This document shows positions 7,148 to 16,229 of a stretch of DNA of 64,000 nucleotides, in pieces (the first letter of the stretch is position 1; each line of letters begins with the position of its first letter). Both the position numbers and the translations under genes were made by a program. The stretch spans positions 2,017,475 through 2,081,474 of the forward strand of contig NZ_JAFEJK010000001.1 of the NCBI RefSeq assembly GCF_016888515.1. The letters run 5' to 3'. This DNA comes from Shimia biformata (GTDB taxonomy: Bacteria > Pseudomonadota > Alphaproteobacteria > Rhodobacterales > Rhodobacteraceae). A model generated the notes under the pieces. It searched no databases and had not been told where the DNA came from. It saw nothing but the letters and a program-made list of their open reading frames with translations.

Positions 7148-9622
7148 TTATTTCACCGTGATCGGCTGCCGCATCAGCACGTGGTCGCTGACCCCCAGCA
7201 CATAGACCAGGTCATATTCGCCAGGCGCCTCGGGCAGGGTCAGCGTCAGCACCCCGCCATCCCTTGTATAGGCATAGCCGTGATAGCTGTCGCTGCCGCG
7301 ATCCATCACCGCGATCCAGTCGTCCTGATTGCCCGGTCCGGTCCAGTCCACGGTGATCTGACCGCTTGCTACCATGTCGCCGGTGGTGGTCAGGCTGGCC
7401 GTTGCGGGGGTCAGCGTGACGGGCAGGCGTTCGATCACGGTATTGCCGCTGTCCAGCACATAGGCGATCTCGAACGGGCCTGTTTCCGCCGGAAGGCGCA
7501 GTGTCAGCGGGTTGCCGTCGCGGGTGTAGCTATAGGTCGTGTAGTCGTCGGTTCCGGGGCGCAGGACGGCGATATAATCCCCTTCGGTCCCCGGTCCGGT
7601 CCATGTGACCGAGACAGTGCCGCCCTGTTCCAGCGTGCCATCCACCGACAGCGTCGCGCCAGCAGCGGTCAGCGTGACAGGCACCCGTGTCAGCACCGTG
7701 TTGTCCCGGTCCAGCACGTAAGCCAGGTCATAGTCGCCCGGCTCTCCGGGCAGAGTCAGTCTGGCGGGGTTGCCGTTCTGGGCATAGGCATAGGCGACAT
7801 AGTCATCCGTCCCGCGCCGGAACAGCGCGATATAGTCACCCTTGTTGCCCGGCCCCTGCCACGGCACATCGACCCGCGCCCCGGCTTCCAGCGTCGCGGG
7901 CGCGGTAACGCTGGCCTTTGCCGCGACGATGGTCAGGTCGGCGCGCGCGATCACCTTGTTGCCGGTGTTCAGCACATAGGCCAGCTCATAGGCGCCGGGA
8001 ATGGCGGGCATGGCGATCTCGGCCGGGTTGCCATTGCCGGTATAGGCATAGCTGACGTATTTGTCGGACCCTTTCGGGAACACGGCGACATAATCGCGTT
8101 CATTGTCCGGGCCTTGCCACGCCACCTTGATGCGGCTGCCCGCCTCGGCGGTACCGGGCGAGGTCACGCTGGCCGAAGTGTCCTGAACCTCGATCGGCAT
8201 GGTGGCCAGCACGGTCGCCTTGTTGTTCATCACATAGCGCAGCTCATAGGTGCCGGGTTCGGCGGGCACGGCAATCTCTGCCGGGCTGCCGTGGCGGGTA
8301 TAGACATAGCTGACATAGCCGTCATCGCCGGGCTTGCCGATGGCGATATAGTCGCGTTCGTAATCCGGGCCCTGCCACATGACCTGGGCCGTGCCTCCGG
8401 CGACAAAATCCGTGCTGGGCGACAGAAGGGCCGTCACCGGGGTCACGGTGATTGGCCGTGTCGCCAGCACCTTGGCGCCCTCGTTCAGGACATAGCGGAT
8501 CTCGTAATTGCCATCGGACGGCGGCATCACCAGATCCAGCAGCGGCCCGTGGCGGGTATAGGTATAGTGGACATAGTTGTCGTCACCCGGCACCCCGACG
8601 GCGATATAGTCATGCTGCGCGTCCGGTCCGGTCCAGCCAACCTGCACCGTGGCCCCGGCAACCGCGCTTTCGGGCGCGTCCAGCGTGGCGGGGGGGCGGA
8701 ACTCGGGCAGTTCGACCACCACGGTCTTGTTGACCTTGCCGACGCCGAAAGTGGCCTCGGCTGAGGCCTCGTCCTCGGGGCGCAGCACCTCGACCCGGTA
8801 GGTGCCGGGCAAGAGGGCTTCGGCCAGATCGACTGCCGAATGCTGGTCATGAATGGTGTCATCCTCGCTTGAAAGCGACCAGATCAGCGGCGTGGTGATA
8901 TGGCGCCCGCCGGGGCCGTCGGTGGCCACGATGGTGACCTTGACCGGCTCGGGCGCGGGATCGGGCTCGGGCGGCGCGGCGGTCACGACGGTCAACGCCT
9001 GCGAAAGCTCATCGGCATTGGAGGCGGTGCGGAAAGTGCCCCCGGTTTCATCGGCCAGGCACTGCATCTGCGCCAGCGCGGTCTTGTCCGAGACATCGAA
9101 CCCCACAACATGGGCGGTGAAATTGACCCCGGCCTCTTCCAGCGCGCGGGCGGCGGCGCATGGGTCGGCGTTGCAGGTCTCGACCCCGTCCGAAACAAGG
9201 ATCACCGTGGCGGCGTCCTCGGTATAGCGCAGCGCTTCGGCGGCCTGCCTGACCGCGTCCAGCATCGGCGTCTTGCCCTTGGGTTTGATACCACGCACCG
9301 CGGCGGCGATCTGGTCGCGGGTGGCGGTGCCGGGGGCGACGATGGTTTCGATGTCAGTGCAGTCCCCCTTGCGGCGGTGGCCATAGACCGTCAGCCCCAG
9401 CGCCTGATCCCGGGGCAGGGTCGTCAGCAGCCCCTCGACCACGTCCTGCGCAATTGTGATCTTGGCGGTGCCGTCGATCTGCCCCCACATCGACCCCGAA
9501 CCGTCAAGGACCAGGATCGCCGACGGACGGTCCTGTGCGCTGGCGGGCAGGGCGGTGGTGGCCGCAACAAGGGCGGCGGCGGCAAGGGGGGCACGGGCGG
9601 AACGTGGTAAAACGCGCATCAT
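7148..9622 (-). CDS. Secreted VWA-domain protein with six tandem 86-residue repeats
   Basis: About 824 residues. An N-terminal signal peptide (RAPLAAAALVAATTALPASA, residues 10-29) is followed by a von Willebrand factor A domain with the metal-site motif DGSGSMWG from Asp40, TVYGHRRKGDCTDIET and SDGVETCNADPCAAARA. After a linker of beta character come six tandem repeats of 85-86 residues, encoded at about 8690-7151. Each repeat has the pattern W(T/Q)GP near position 20, DYIAV or a variant near 28, a Gly-Asp-aromatic segment, YxYTR near 45, and ends with YELxYVL. The pattern recalls bacterial SKICH-like beta-sandwich modules with a DWIGIY core, but I cannot confirm this. The start was set at the ATG pair at 9622/9619, because upstream residues do not resemble a secreted protein. 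It is probably periplasmic or exported and may bind ligands through the metal site. Confidence 0.85.
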   Translation of the reverse strand: MMRVLPRSARAPLAAAALVAATTALPASAQDRPSAILVLDGSGSMWGQIDGTAKITIAQDVVEGLLTTLPRDQALGLTVYGHRRKGDCTDIETIVAPGTATRDQIAAAVRGIKPKGKTPMLDAVRQAAEALRYTEDAATVILVSDGVETCNADPCAAARALEEAGVNFTAHVVGFDVSDKTALAQMQCLADETGGTFRTASNADELSQALTVVTAAPPEPDPAPEPVKVTIVATDGPGGRHITTPLIWSLSSEDDTIHDQHSAVDLAEALLPGTYRVEVLRPEDEASAEATFGVGKVNKTVVVELPEFRPPATLDAPESAVAGATVQVGWTGPDAQHDYIAVGVPGDDNYVHYTYTRHGPLLDLVMPPSDGNYEIRYVLNEGAKVLATRPITVTPVTALLSPSTDFVAGGTAQVMWQGPDYERDYIAIGKPGDDGYVSYVYTRHGSPAEIAVPAEPGTYELRYVMNNKATVLATMPIEVQDTSASVTSPGTAEAGSRIKVAWQGPDNERDYVAVFPKGSDKYVSYAYTGNGNPAEIAMPAIPGAYELAYVLNTGNKVIARADLTIVAAKASVTAPATLEAGARVDVPWQGPGNKGDYIALFRRGTDDYVAYAYAQNGNPARLTLPGEPGDYDLAYVLDRDNTVLTRVPVTLTAAGATLSVDGTLEQGGTVSVTWTGPGTEGDYIAVLRPGTDDYTTYSYTRDGNPLTLRLPAETGPFEIAYVLDSGNTVIERLPVTLTPATASLTTTGDMVASGQITVDWTGPGNQDDWIAVMDRGSDSYHGYAYTRDGGVLTLTLPEAPGEYDLVYVLGVSDHVLMRQPITVK
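7151..8690 (-). repeat. Six tandem 258-bp coding repeats
   Basis: The 3' part of the VWA gene consists of six units of about 258 bp (the first about 255 bp), read on the minus strand from about 8690 down to 7151. The three C-terminal units resemble each other most (for example the shared ends PVTLTAA and PVTLTPA), which suggests the most recent duplications were at that end. Confidence 0.8.
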
Positions 9623-9806
9623 CAGGTCTTTCGTAAAATGGCTCTTGTGGAATGCGCTGAATAATGCCGCCTGAGCCGTGACAATCAAGTGAAACCCGCA
9701 ACGTCCCGGTGCTGCGTCCGTATTTCGTCGCGGTGCCGTAATTCTGGTCATAACGGATGCGGATGGCTGCCGATTCCAGGCCTGCGCGGACAAATCAATT
9801 CTCAAA

Positions 9807-9821
9807 GTTCCTGTAATGTTC
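9807..9821 (+). promoter_or_regulatory. LexA binding site (SOS box) upstream of uvrA
   Basis: GTTC at 9807-9810, seven bases, then GTTC at 9818-9821. This is the direct-repeat SOS box known for alphaproteobacterial LexA. It lies 66 bp before the uvrA start. A site of the same form precedes lexA at 60272-60286 in this window. Confidence 0.85.
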
Positions 9822-9886
9822 TCATTTTTCGGTTGGAGACTCGCGCCTGTTCGCCTACATCTGAAAAATCAGTTAACGAGGGCGAC

Positions 9887-12757
9887 ATGGCCGAGTTGAA
9901 GAACATCGAGGTGCGCGGCGCGCGCGAGCATAATCTCAAATCCGTCGACGTGGACATTCCGCGCGATCAGCTGGTGGTGATTACCGGGCTTTCCGGCTCG
10001 GGCAAGTCGTCGCTGGCGTTTGACACGATCTATGCCGAAGGCCAACGCCGTTATGTCGAAAGCCTGTCGGCCTATGCCCGGCAGTTCCTTGACATGATGG
10101 AAAAGCCCGATGTCGACCACATCAGCGGCCTGTCCCCGGCGATTTCCATCGAACAGAAGACCACGTCGAAGAACCCGCGCTCGACCGTTGGCACGGTGAC
10201 CGAGATCTATGACTACCTGCGGCTTCTGTTCGCCCGCGTCGGCACGCCCTATTCCCCCGCCACCGGCAAGCCGATCGAGGCGCAGCAGGTGCAGGACATG
10301 GTCGACCGGATCATGGAGATGGAAGAAGGCACGCGCGCCTATCTGCTGGCCCCGATCGTGCGCGACCGCAAGGGCGAATATCGCAAGGAATTCCTTGAGT
10401 TACGCAAGCAGGGCTTCCAGCGGGTCAAGGTCGACGGCGCATTTTTTGAACTGGACGAACCGCCGAAGCTCGACAAGAAATTCCGCCATGACATCGACGT
10501 GGTGGTGGACCGGATCGTGGTGCGCGAGGGGCTGGAAACGCGGCTGGCCGACAGCCTGCGCACCGCGCTGGACCTTGCCGACGGGATTGCGGTCTTGGAA
10601 ACCGCGCCGAAGGATGACGAGGCGCAGCGCATCACGTTTTCGGAAAACTTCGCCTGCCCGGTGTCGGGTTTCACCATCCCCGAGATCGAACCGCGCCTGT
10701 TTTCCTTCAACGCCCCCTTTGGCGCCTGTCCCGATTGCGACGGGCTGGGGATGGAGCTGTTCTTTGACGAACGGCTGGTGGTGCCCGACCAAACGCTGAA
10801 GGTCTATGACGGCGCGCTGGCCCCGTGGCGCAAGGGCAAGTCGCCTTATTTCCTGCAAACCATTGAAGCGATTGCGAAACACTACGGGTTTGACAAGAAC
10901 ACGCCCTGGAAAGACCTGCCCGAGAAGGTGCAGAAGGTGTTTCTCTATGGCTCGGGCGAGCAAGAGATCGAGTTCCGCTATGACGAGGGCGGCCGCGTCT
11001 ATCAGGTGACGCGCGTCTTCGAAGGCGTGATCCCAAACATGGAACGCCGCTATCGCGAGACCGATTCAAACTGGATCCGCGAAGAATTCGAGCGCTACCA
11101 GAACAACCGCCCCTGCCACACCTGCCGTGGCCACCGCCTGCGGGAAGAGGCGCTGGCGGTCAAGATCGGCAGCGGCGATGAATTGCGCCACATCGGCCAC
11201 GTGGTTCAGATGTCGATCCGCGAGGCACTGGCCTGGATCGAGGACGTGCCGAACCACCTGACCCCGCAACGGCAGGAGATTGCCCGCGCCATCGTCAAGG
11301 AAATCCGCGAACGGCTGGGGTTCCTGAACAATGTCGGTCTGGAATACCTGACTCTGTCGCGGTCGTCGGGCACGCTCTCGGGCGGCGAAAGCCAGCGTAT
11401 CCGGCTGGCCAGCCAGATCGGGTCGGGGCTGACGGGTGTGCTTTACGTGCTGGACGAACCCTCGATCGGGTTGCACCAGCGTGACAATGGCCGGTTGCTG
11501 ACCACGCTCAAGAACCTGCGCGATCAGGGCAACACGGTGATCGTGGTCGAACATGACGAGGAAGCGATCCGCGAGGCGGATTATGTCTTTGACATCGGTC
11601 CCGGCGCCGGGGTGCATGGCGGCCAGATCGTCGCCAAGGGCACACCCGCCGAGATCGCCGCCGACCCCGCCTCGATGACCGGGCAATACCTGTCCGGCAC
11701 CCGCGAGATCCCGGTTCCAACCGAGCGGCGCAAGGGCAACAAGAAATCCGTCACCGTGGTCAAGGCCAGCGGCAACAACCTGCGCGACGTGACAGCCGAG
11801 TTTCCGCTGGGCAAGTTTGTCTGCGTGACCGGCGTATCGGGCGGCGGCAAGTCGACCCTGACGATTGAGACCCTGTTCAAGACCGCCTCGATGCGGCTGA
11901 ACGGCGCGCGCCAGACGCCCGCGCCCTGTGAAACGATCAAGGGGCTGGAACATCTCGACAAGGTCATCGACATCGACCAGCGCCCCATCGGGCGCACGCC
12001 CCGGTCGAACCCCGCAACCTATACCGGGGCCTTCACCCCGATCCGCGACTGGTTCGCCGGTCTGCCCGAGGCCAAGACGCGCGGTTACAAGCCCGGTCGG
12101 TTTTCTTTCAACGTCAAGGGTGGCCGTTGCGAGGCCTGCCAGGGCGACGGCGTGATCAAGATCGAGATGCATTTCCTGCCGGATGTTTACGTCGAATGCG
12201 AGACCTGCAAAGGCGCGCGTTACAACCGCGAGACATTGGAAATCCGCTTTAAAGGCAAAAGCATAGCGGACGTTCTTGATATGACGGTGGAAGAGGCGCA
12301 GGAGTTCTTCAAGGCGGTGCCCGCGATCCGCGACAAGATGGATGCGCTGGCCCGTGTCGGTCTTGGCTATATCAAGGTCGGCCAGCAGGCGACGACGCTT
12401 TCGGGGGGCGAGGCGCAGCGGGTGAAGCTGTCAAAGGAACTCAGCAAACGCTCGACGGGCCGGACGCTCTATATCCTCGACGAACCCACGACGGGCCTGC
12501 ATTTCGAGGATGTGCGCAAGCTGCTTGAGGTGCTGCACGAGCTGGTCGAGCAGGGCAATACGGTGGTGGTGATCGAACACAATCTGGACGTGGTGAAAAC
12601 CGCCGACTGGATTATCGACATCGGGCCCGAAGGCGGTGATGGCGGCGGCGAGATCGTGGCGGTCGGCACGCCCGAAGACGTCGCCAAGGAACCGCGCAGC
12701 CATACCGGGCGCTATCTGGACGCGATGCTGAACGGGACGCCGCTGGCGGCGGAATGA
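9887..12757 (+). CDS. uvrA: Excinuclease ABC subunit A
   Basis: UvrA is the damage-sensing ATPase of nucleotide excision repair; it loads UvrB on lesions. The 956-residue product has the family length and both ABC modules: Walker [10 protein letters not shown] from residue 34 and GVSGGGKST near 649, ABC signatures LSGGESQR near 496 and LSGGEAQR near 838, each followed by a LDEP Walker B. Two zinc-binding CxxC pairs are visible in each half (for example CPDCDGLG, and CEACQGDG with CETCKG). The start at 9887 ([17 protein letters not shown]) matches the family N-terminus; 66 further in-frame codons upstream are not conserved-looking and would cover the SOS box. The gene is probably LexA-regulated. 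Confidence 0.98.
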   Translation: MAELKNIEVRGAREHNLKSVDVDIPRDQLVVITGLSGSGKSSLAFDTIYAEGQRRYVESLSAYARQFLDMMEKPDVDHISGLSPAISIEQKTTSKNPRSTVGTVTEIYDYLRLLFARVGTPYSPATGKPIEAQQVQDMVDRIMEMEEGTRAYLLAPIVRDRKGEYRKEFLELRKQGFQRVKVDGAFFELDEPPKLDKKFRHDIDVVVDRIVVREGLETRLADSLRTALDLADGIAVLETAPKDDEAQRITFSENFACPVSGFTIPEIEPRLFSFNAPFGACPDCDGLGMELFFDERLVVPDQTLKVYDGALAPWRKGKSPYFLQTIEAIAKHYGFDKNTPWKDLPEKVQKVFLYGSGEQEIEFRYDEGGRVYQVTRVFEGVIPNMERRYRETDSNWIREEFERYQNNRPCHTCRGHRLREEALAVKIGSGDELRHIGHVVQMSIREALAWIEDVPNHLTPQRQEIARAIVKEIRERLGFLNNVGLEYLTLSRSSGTLSGGESQRIRLASQIGSGLTGVLYVLDEPSIGLHQRDNGRLLTTLKNLRDQGNTVIVVEHDEEAIREADYVFDIGPGAGVHGGQIVAKGTPAEIAADPASMTGQYLSGTREIPVPTERRKGNKKSVTVVKASGNNLRDVTAEFPLGKFVCVTGVSGGGKSTLTIETLFKTASMRLNGARQTPAPCETIKGLEHLDKVIDIDQRPIGRTPRSNPATYTGAFTPIRDWFAGLPEAKTRGYKPGRFSFNVKGGRCEACQGDGVIKIEMHFLPDVYVECETCKGARYNRETLEIRFKGKSIADVLDMTVEEAQEFFKAVPAIRDKMDALARVGLGYIKVGQQATTLSGGEAQRVKLSKELSKRSTGRTLYILDEPTTGLHFEDVRKLLEVLHELVEQGNTVVVIEHNLDVVKTADWIIDIGPEGGDGGGEIVAVGTPEDVAKEPRSHTGRYLDAMLNGTPLAAE

Positions 12758-12767
12758 CGGGACAGAA

Positions 12768-12807
12768 CCGGGGCCGGGGGCGCATGTCCCCCGCCTTTGG
12801 TCCCCGG
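12768..12807 (+). terminator. Nested hairpin after uvrA
   Basis: CCGGGG at 12768-12773 pairs with CCCCGG at 12802-12807, and inside it GGGGG at 12776-12780 pairs with CCCCC at 12788-12792. There is no T run, so it may be a factor-dependent end or a structure between the convergent genes. Confidence 0.35.
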
Positions 12808-12811
12808 CGCG

Positions 12812-13177
12812 TCAGCGCAGGATGTCTGCAGTGGCCCCGATCAGCCGCAGAACGGCATTGGTCTTTGGGTCGACGCTATAGACGTGATCGGACGCGATCA
12901 GATAGGTCAGCGCCGGATCAAGCCGATAGCGTTTCGGGTCGGTCAGCTTGATAAAGTCCTTCAGGATGCGATCGCCGGGGCGAAAGATCTTCTTCACCTG
13001 ACCGGGCGGCACACAGGGCACCGCCTTTTTTGCCAATCCCGGCGGACATCCGGCCAGCGCCGTCACGGGCGCCTTGTTGCCTTTGTTTCCCTTGTGGTTC
13101 TTGCCGTTGTCCGCATGTGCGGCCAAGGGCAGGACAAGCGCGGTGGCGATAGCCAATGAGATGACGCGTGTTTTCAT
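12812..13177 (-). CDS. RcnB-like small periplasmic protein
   Basis: A 121-residue exported protein. Residues 1-22 form a signal peptide (MKTRVISLAIATALVLPLAA then HADN). A Lys/Asn/Gly-rich stretch (NGKNHKGNKGNK) and CPPGLAKKAVPCVPPGQ precede a C-terminal region IFRPGDRILKDFIKLTDPKR with YSVDPKTNAVLRLIG, which resembles the RcnB/YbjP-type fold of periplasmic proteins. The start at 13177 follows GGAGG with correct spacing. The gene is convergent with uvrA. Some database entries for such neighbours carry the name of the uvrA product by transfer, which would be wrong here. Any role in metal homeostasis is unproven. Confidence 0.7.
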   Translation of the reverse strand: MKTRVISLAIATALVLPLAAHADNGKNHKGNKGNKAPVTALAGCPPGLAKKAVPCVPPGQVKKIFRPGDRILKDFIKLTDPKRYRLDPALTYLIASDHVYSVDPKTNAVLRLIGATADILR

Positions 13178-13282
13178 GGAAACCTCCGTAAAAGCCTGTG
13201 TGACATGTCGCAAGCCAATGTTCCAGATAGGGAGTCCCACGCATTTTTCATCGGCAGGCCGACGCCGATCCTCAGCTTTTCT

Positions 13283-13477
13283 TCAGCGGGTTTTCACGGG
13301 GCAGGTGCTGAGGCCGAGGATCGAGTAGAACATGCACGAGGACATCAACCCGGACACCAGCGGAACAATCCCGATCAACAGCCACAGCGACCCGGTCATC
13401 GCATAGGCGACCAGCAGGGCGATCCCGAGGATGATCCGCAGGATGCGGTCGATGGTGCCAACGTTTTTCTTCAGCAT
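13283..13477 (-). CDS. DUF2892 (YgaP-like) inner membrane protein
   Basis: A 64-residue membrane protein. It begins MLKKNVGTIDRILRIILGIAL, the standard opening of the DUF2892 family, and has two hydrophobic helices (about residues 13-28 and 31-52) followed by YSILGLSTCP with a conserved cysteine. In other bacteria this domain is fused to rhodanese domains (YgaP); here it stands alone. Function unknown. Confidence 0.85.
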   Translation of the reverse strand: MLKKNVGTIDRILRIILGIALLVAYAMTGSLWLLIGIVPLVSGLMSSCMFYSILGLSTCPVKTR

Positions 13478-13602
13478 GGGGTGTTTCCTTCCACGGAGTT
13501 TGGGTTCTGTTTCAGGCCCTTATCGGAAGGTGAACCGGAAAAACAGGCGCAGTGGCGAAGGACAGATCAGAACGTTCCGTCACGCGCCGTCCGGCCCGTC
13601 GC

Positions 13603-15156
13603 TCAGGCCGCCAGAAGCGCCTGGGCCTCGTAACTTCTGAGGCTGGGACGAACGGCCATGTCGCGCCTGCCGCGACACCGCAGGGCGCGGTCCAGATCGG
13701 CCTGCAGCGCGGGATCGAAGCTGTGCCGCACCTGCGGACCGGGCTGGAAGCTTTCGCTCCATTGCCCGTCCGAGAGGATCAGCTCGTGATCGGGCAGCAG
13801 CAGGTGGAAATAGTCGACACGGTCGGCCTGATGGCAGCGCGTGACGGAGATATCGTTCAAGAGGTCCTTGGCCTTGACCAGCACCTCGTCGCTGCCGAAC
13901 AGCAATTCCGCCCGCGATCCGGTCAAAAGGATGCGATGCTGGGGCGACACGACAAGGTCGCGGTCATTGTCCAGAACCCCGGCGCGGATGCAGATCGGCA
14001 GGTTGTCGGTCTGTGGTGTCAGCACCGAATGGCCAATCCACAGGATCGGCTGATAGCCATTGTCCAGCGTCAGCACACGCATCCCGGCGCGCAGGTCCTC
14101 GACCGCGACGTCGCCATTGTCGGTGGCGATCCGGGTGCCGGGGGCAAAGCAGGGGGCGCGCTGTTCGATCTCGACAAGGGCGGTGTCGGTCTCGCCGCTT
14201 GCGTCCTCGATCGTGTAGTTGAAATAGACCGTCTCGTCATCGCCATCTGCCACGATGGTAAAGGTGCCATCGGGGTTCAGTGTAATCTGCTGCCCGGTGG
14301 CCAGCGTCACGGTGTCGCCCGCCGATACCGGCTGGCCATTGATATGGGTGATCGTCAGGTTCGGCCCGGCAGAGGACACGTCATTGCCCAGCACGTCCAG
14401 CACCTTGGTGCCGCCGTATTTGATCGAAACGTCGTCATCCTGGGCCACGATCGCCGATTGCACCGACCCGCCCGCGATCAGAAGGTTGGTGTCATAGCTG
14501 CTGTCCGAGGCATCCGCGACCCCGATCATCAGCGTGTTGATCCCGTCCTGCAACACTCCGGTGAATGTCAGCGTGACGGTGAACCCGTCCATCTCGGTGT
14601 TGTACTGGTCGTTGGTGTTGTCGATATAGAGGTTCTCGTTGGCGTCGTTGATATTGCTGATCGACGCGGTGCCGTCACCCACCGAAAATGTCGCCAGCTC
14701 GCCGTTGATCCAGACCCCGATCGCATCGTTATAACTGAGGTATTCGGGGTATTCTTCCGAGGACAGCACGAAATCCACCGTCAGAAGTTCACCCGCCGTA
14801 CCGGTGAAATCGATGGTCATGTAAGACGCGTCATAAGTCCGCGCGCCGGCGATCTCGTTGAACAGGGCGTTGTTGTTTTCGCCGCTTGTGTTGGTCGAGC
14901 GCGACGAGGACATGTTGGTGTTGGTGCCGCCATGCGAATTGGTGAAATCATCGACATGGCCGGTGGACAGGATCACGCCGCTGTCGGCGGGGGCAACGCC
15001 GGGGCTGGTGGTGTCGGCGCCGGTGTAAATCCCCGACGACTGGTTGTCGCCGGTATAGGTTGCGCTGACGATGCGGGTGGGATCGCCAAAAATCTCGCTG
15101 GCCATGTCCATCGCGGACGCGGACGTGTTGATGTTCAGCTCGGTCGCTGTTGCCAT
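13603..15156 (-). CDS. Choice-of-anchor L / Hint-domain protein
   Basis: A 517-residue protein without an N-terminal signal peptide. Residues about 15-235 match the choice-of-anchor L type domain (SGVILSTGHVDDFTNSHGG, LSSEEYPEYLSYNDAIGVWI, LMIGVADASDSSYDT). Residues about 240-330 look like a cadherin-like or Ig-like module with VLDVLGNDV. From Cys336 (CFAPGTRIATDNGDVAVEDL) begins a Hint_2 (hedgehog/intein-type) domain, with SPQHRILLTG and a C-terminal VDYFHLLLPDHELILSDG. Such proteins are abundant in Rhodobacteraceae and are thought to be exported by type I secretion, with the Hint domain possibly acting in self-cleavage. No secretion genes or GGxGxD repeats are nearby. Confidence 0.85.
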   Translation of the reverse strand: MATATELNINTSASAMDMASEIFGDPTRIVSATYTGDNQSSGIYTGADTTSPGVAPADSGVILSTGHVDDFTNSHGGTNTNMSSSRSTNTSGENNNALFNEIAGARTYDASYMTIDFTGTAGELLTVDFVLSSEEYPEYLSYNDAIGVWINGELATFSVGDGTASISNINDANENLYIDNTNDQYNTEMDGFTVTLTFTGVLQDGINTLMIGVADASDSSYDTNLLIAGGSVQSAIVAQDDDVSIKYGGTKVLDVLGNDVSSAGPNLTITHINGQPVSAGDTVTLATGQQITLNPDGTFTIVADGDDETVYFNYTIEDASGETDTALVEIEQRAPCFAPGTRIATDNGDVAVEDLRAGMRVLTLDNGYQPILWIGHSVLTPQTDNLPICIRAGVLDNDRDLVVSPQHRILLTGSRAELLFGSDEVLVKAKDLLNDISVTRCHQADRVDYFHLLLPDHELILSDGQWSESFQPGPQVRHSFDPALQADLDRALRCRGRRDMAVRPSLRSYEAQALLAA

Positions 15157-15311
15157 GGGGCTGCTCGTCCCTGATCTGCCTCTTCAGGACATCTGTCGGT
15201 CCTGTTTTGACCAGTTGTTGCGCAGTATTTGTGGCGCGATCAAGGCTTGGGTGGGGAATTTCGCTAAGATTCCCAAAGGTTGAGCTGCAATGGTGTCTGT
15301 TTTGCAACCTT

Positions 15312-15339
15312 TTCCCGGCGCGCCGTGACACGCCGGGAA
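15312..15339 (-). other. Perfect hairpin after mmsB
   Basis: TTCCCGGCG at 15312-15320 pairs perfectly with CGCCGGGAA at 15331-15339 around a ten-base loop. It lies 12 bases past the mmsB stop on the minus strand. No T run follows on either strand, so it may stabilise the 3' end rather than terminate. Confidence 0.55.
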
Positions 15340-15351
15340 GCTGCCCCTGGG

Positions 15352-16224
15352 TCAGCCGCGCCCGCGTTTTTCGAACCGGGGCAGCATGGCCGAGAAATCC
15401 ATGCCCTTGCCGTCTTCCTGATTGACGAAGCGATCATAGAGATCGCGCGCCAGCTGGCCCATCGGCGTGTCGGCATCCGCAGCTTCGGCGGCCTGCTGGC
15501 TGAGGCCAAGATCCTTCAGCATCAATTCGGCGGCGAAACCGGGCTTGTAACCGTTGTCGGCGGGGCTTTGCGGACCGACGCCGGGGGCCGGGCAATAGGC
15601 GTTCATGCTCCAGCTATACCCCGACGAGGTCGAGACCACGTCAAACATCTTCTGACGATCAAGACCCAGCTTGTCGGCCAGTGCAAAAGCCTCGCAAGTC
15701 GCGATCATGGTGACGCCAAGGATCATGTTGTTGCAGATTTTCGCGGCCTGACCCGCGCCCGCATCGCCGCAATGCACCGCCTTCTGGCCCATGATGTCGA
15801 ACAGCGGTTCGGCCTTGGCAAAGGCCTGCGCCGTGCCGCCCGCCATGAAGGTCAGAGTGCCGGCAGACGCACCGCCGATCCCGCCCGAGACCGGCGCATC
15901 CACCGACAGCAGGCCGGATGCATTGGCCGCCGCCGCCACCACGCGGGCGCTTTCGACATCCACGGTCGAGCAATCGACCAGCACCGCGCCCTGGCTCATG
16001 GCGGGGATGATCTCTTCGGCCACCGCGCGCAGGATCTGGCCGTTGGGCAGCATGGTGATGACCACCTCGGCCCCGGTCGCGGCCTCGGCACCCGAGGCGG
16101 CCATGGTCACGCCCTCGATCGTCACCTCCGCCATGTCGAAGCCAATGACCTCGTGGCCCGCCTTGGCAAGGTTCGCGGCCATCGGCCCGCCCATGTTGCC
16201 AAGCCCGATAAATCCGATCTTCAT
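15352..16224 (-). CDS. mmsB: 3-hydroxyisobutyrate dehydrogenase
   Basis: This NAD-dependent enzyme oxidises 3-hydroxyisobutyrate to methylmalonate semialdehyde in valine degradation. The 290-residue product has the Rossmann motif GFIGLGNMGGPMAANLAKAG at residues 4-23, the substrate segment DAPVSGGIGGASAGTLTFMA, and KICNNMILG with the catalytic lysine. The start at 16224 is preceded by GGGAG at eight bases; a GTG at 16233 overlaps the upstream stop and is less likely. It is the last gene of the operon with the isobutyryl-CoA dehydrogenase and the hydrolase, so the three consecutive middle steps of the pathway are together. Confidence 0.95.
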   Translation of the reverse strand: MKIGFIGLGNMGGPMAANLAKAGHEVIGFDMAEVTIEGVTMAASGAEAATGAEVVITMLPNGQILRAVAEEIIPAMSQGAVLVDCSTVDVESARVVAAAANASGLLSVDAPVSGGIGGASAGTLTFMAGGTAQAFAKAEPLFDIMGQKAVHCGDAGAGQAAKICNNMILGVTMIATCEAFALADKLGLDRQKMFDVVSTSSGYSWSMNAYCPAPGVGPQSPADNGYKPGFAAELMLKDLGLSQQAAEAADADTPMGQLARDLYDRFVNQEDGKGMDFSAMLPRFEKRGRG

Positions 16225-16229
16225 GTGGC

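Noticed and set aside
7061-8764. Plus-strand reading frame of 567 codons opposite the VWA repeats
   Set aside because: It is the antisense image of the six tandem repeats, with a repeated low-complexity product (GIGIADI-type). The minus-strand gene has a signal peptide, a metal site and domain structure.
13552-15174. Plus-strand reading frame of 540 codons opposite the Hint-domain gene
   Set aside because: The product lacks any recognised family and is rich in the residues expected from antisense of acidic beta-rich proteins.
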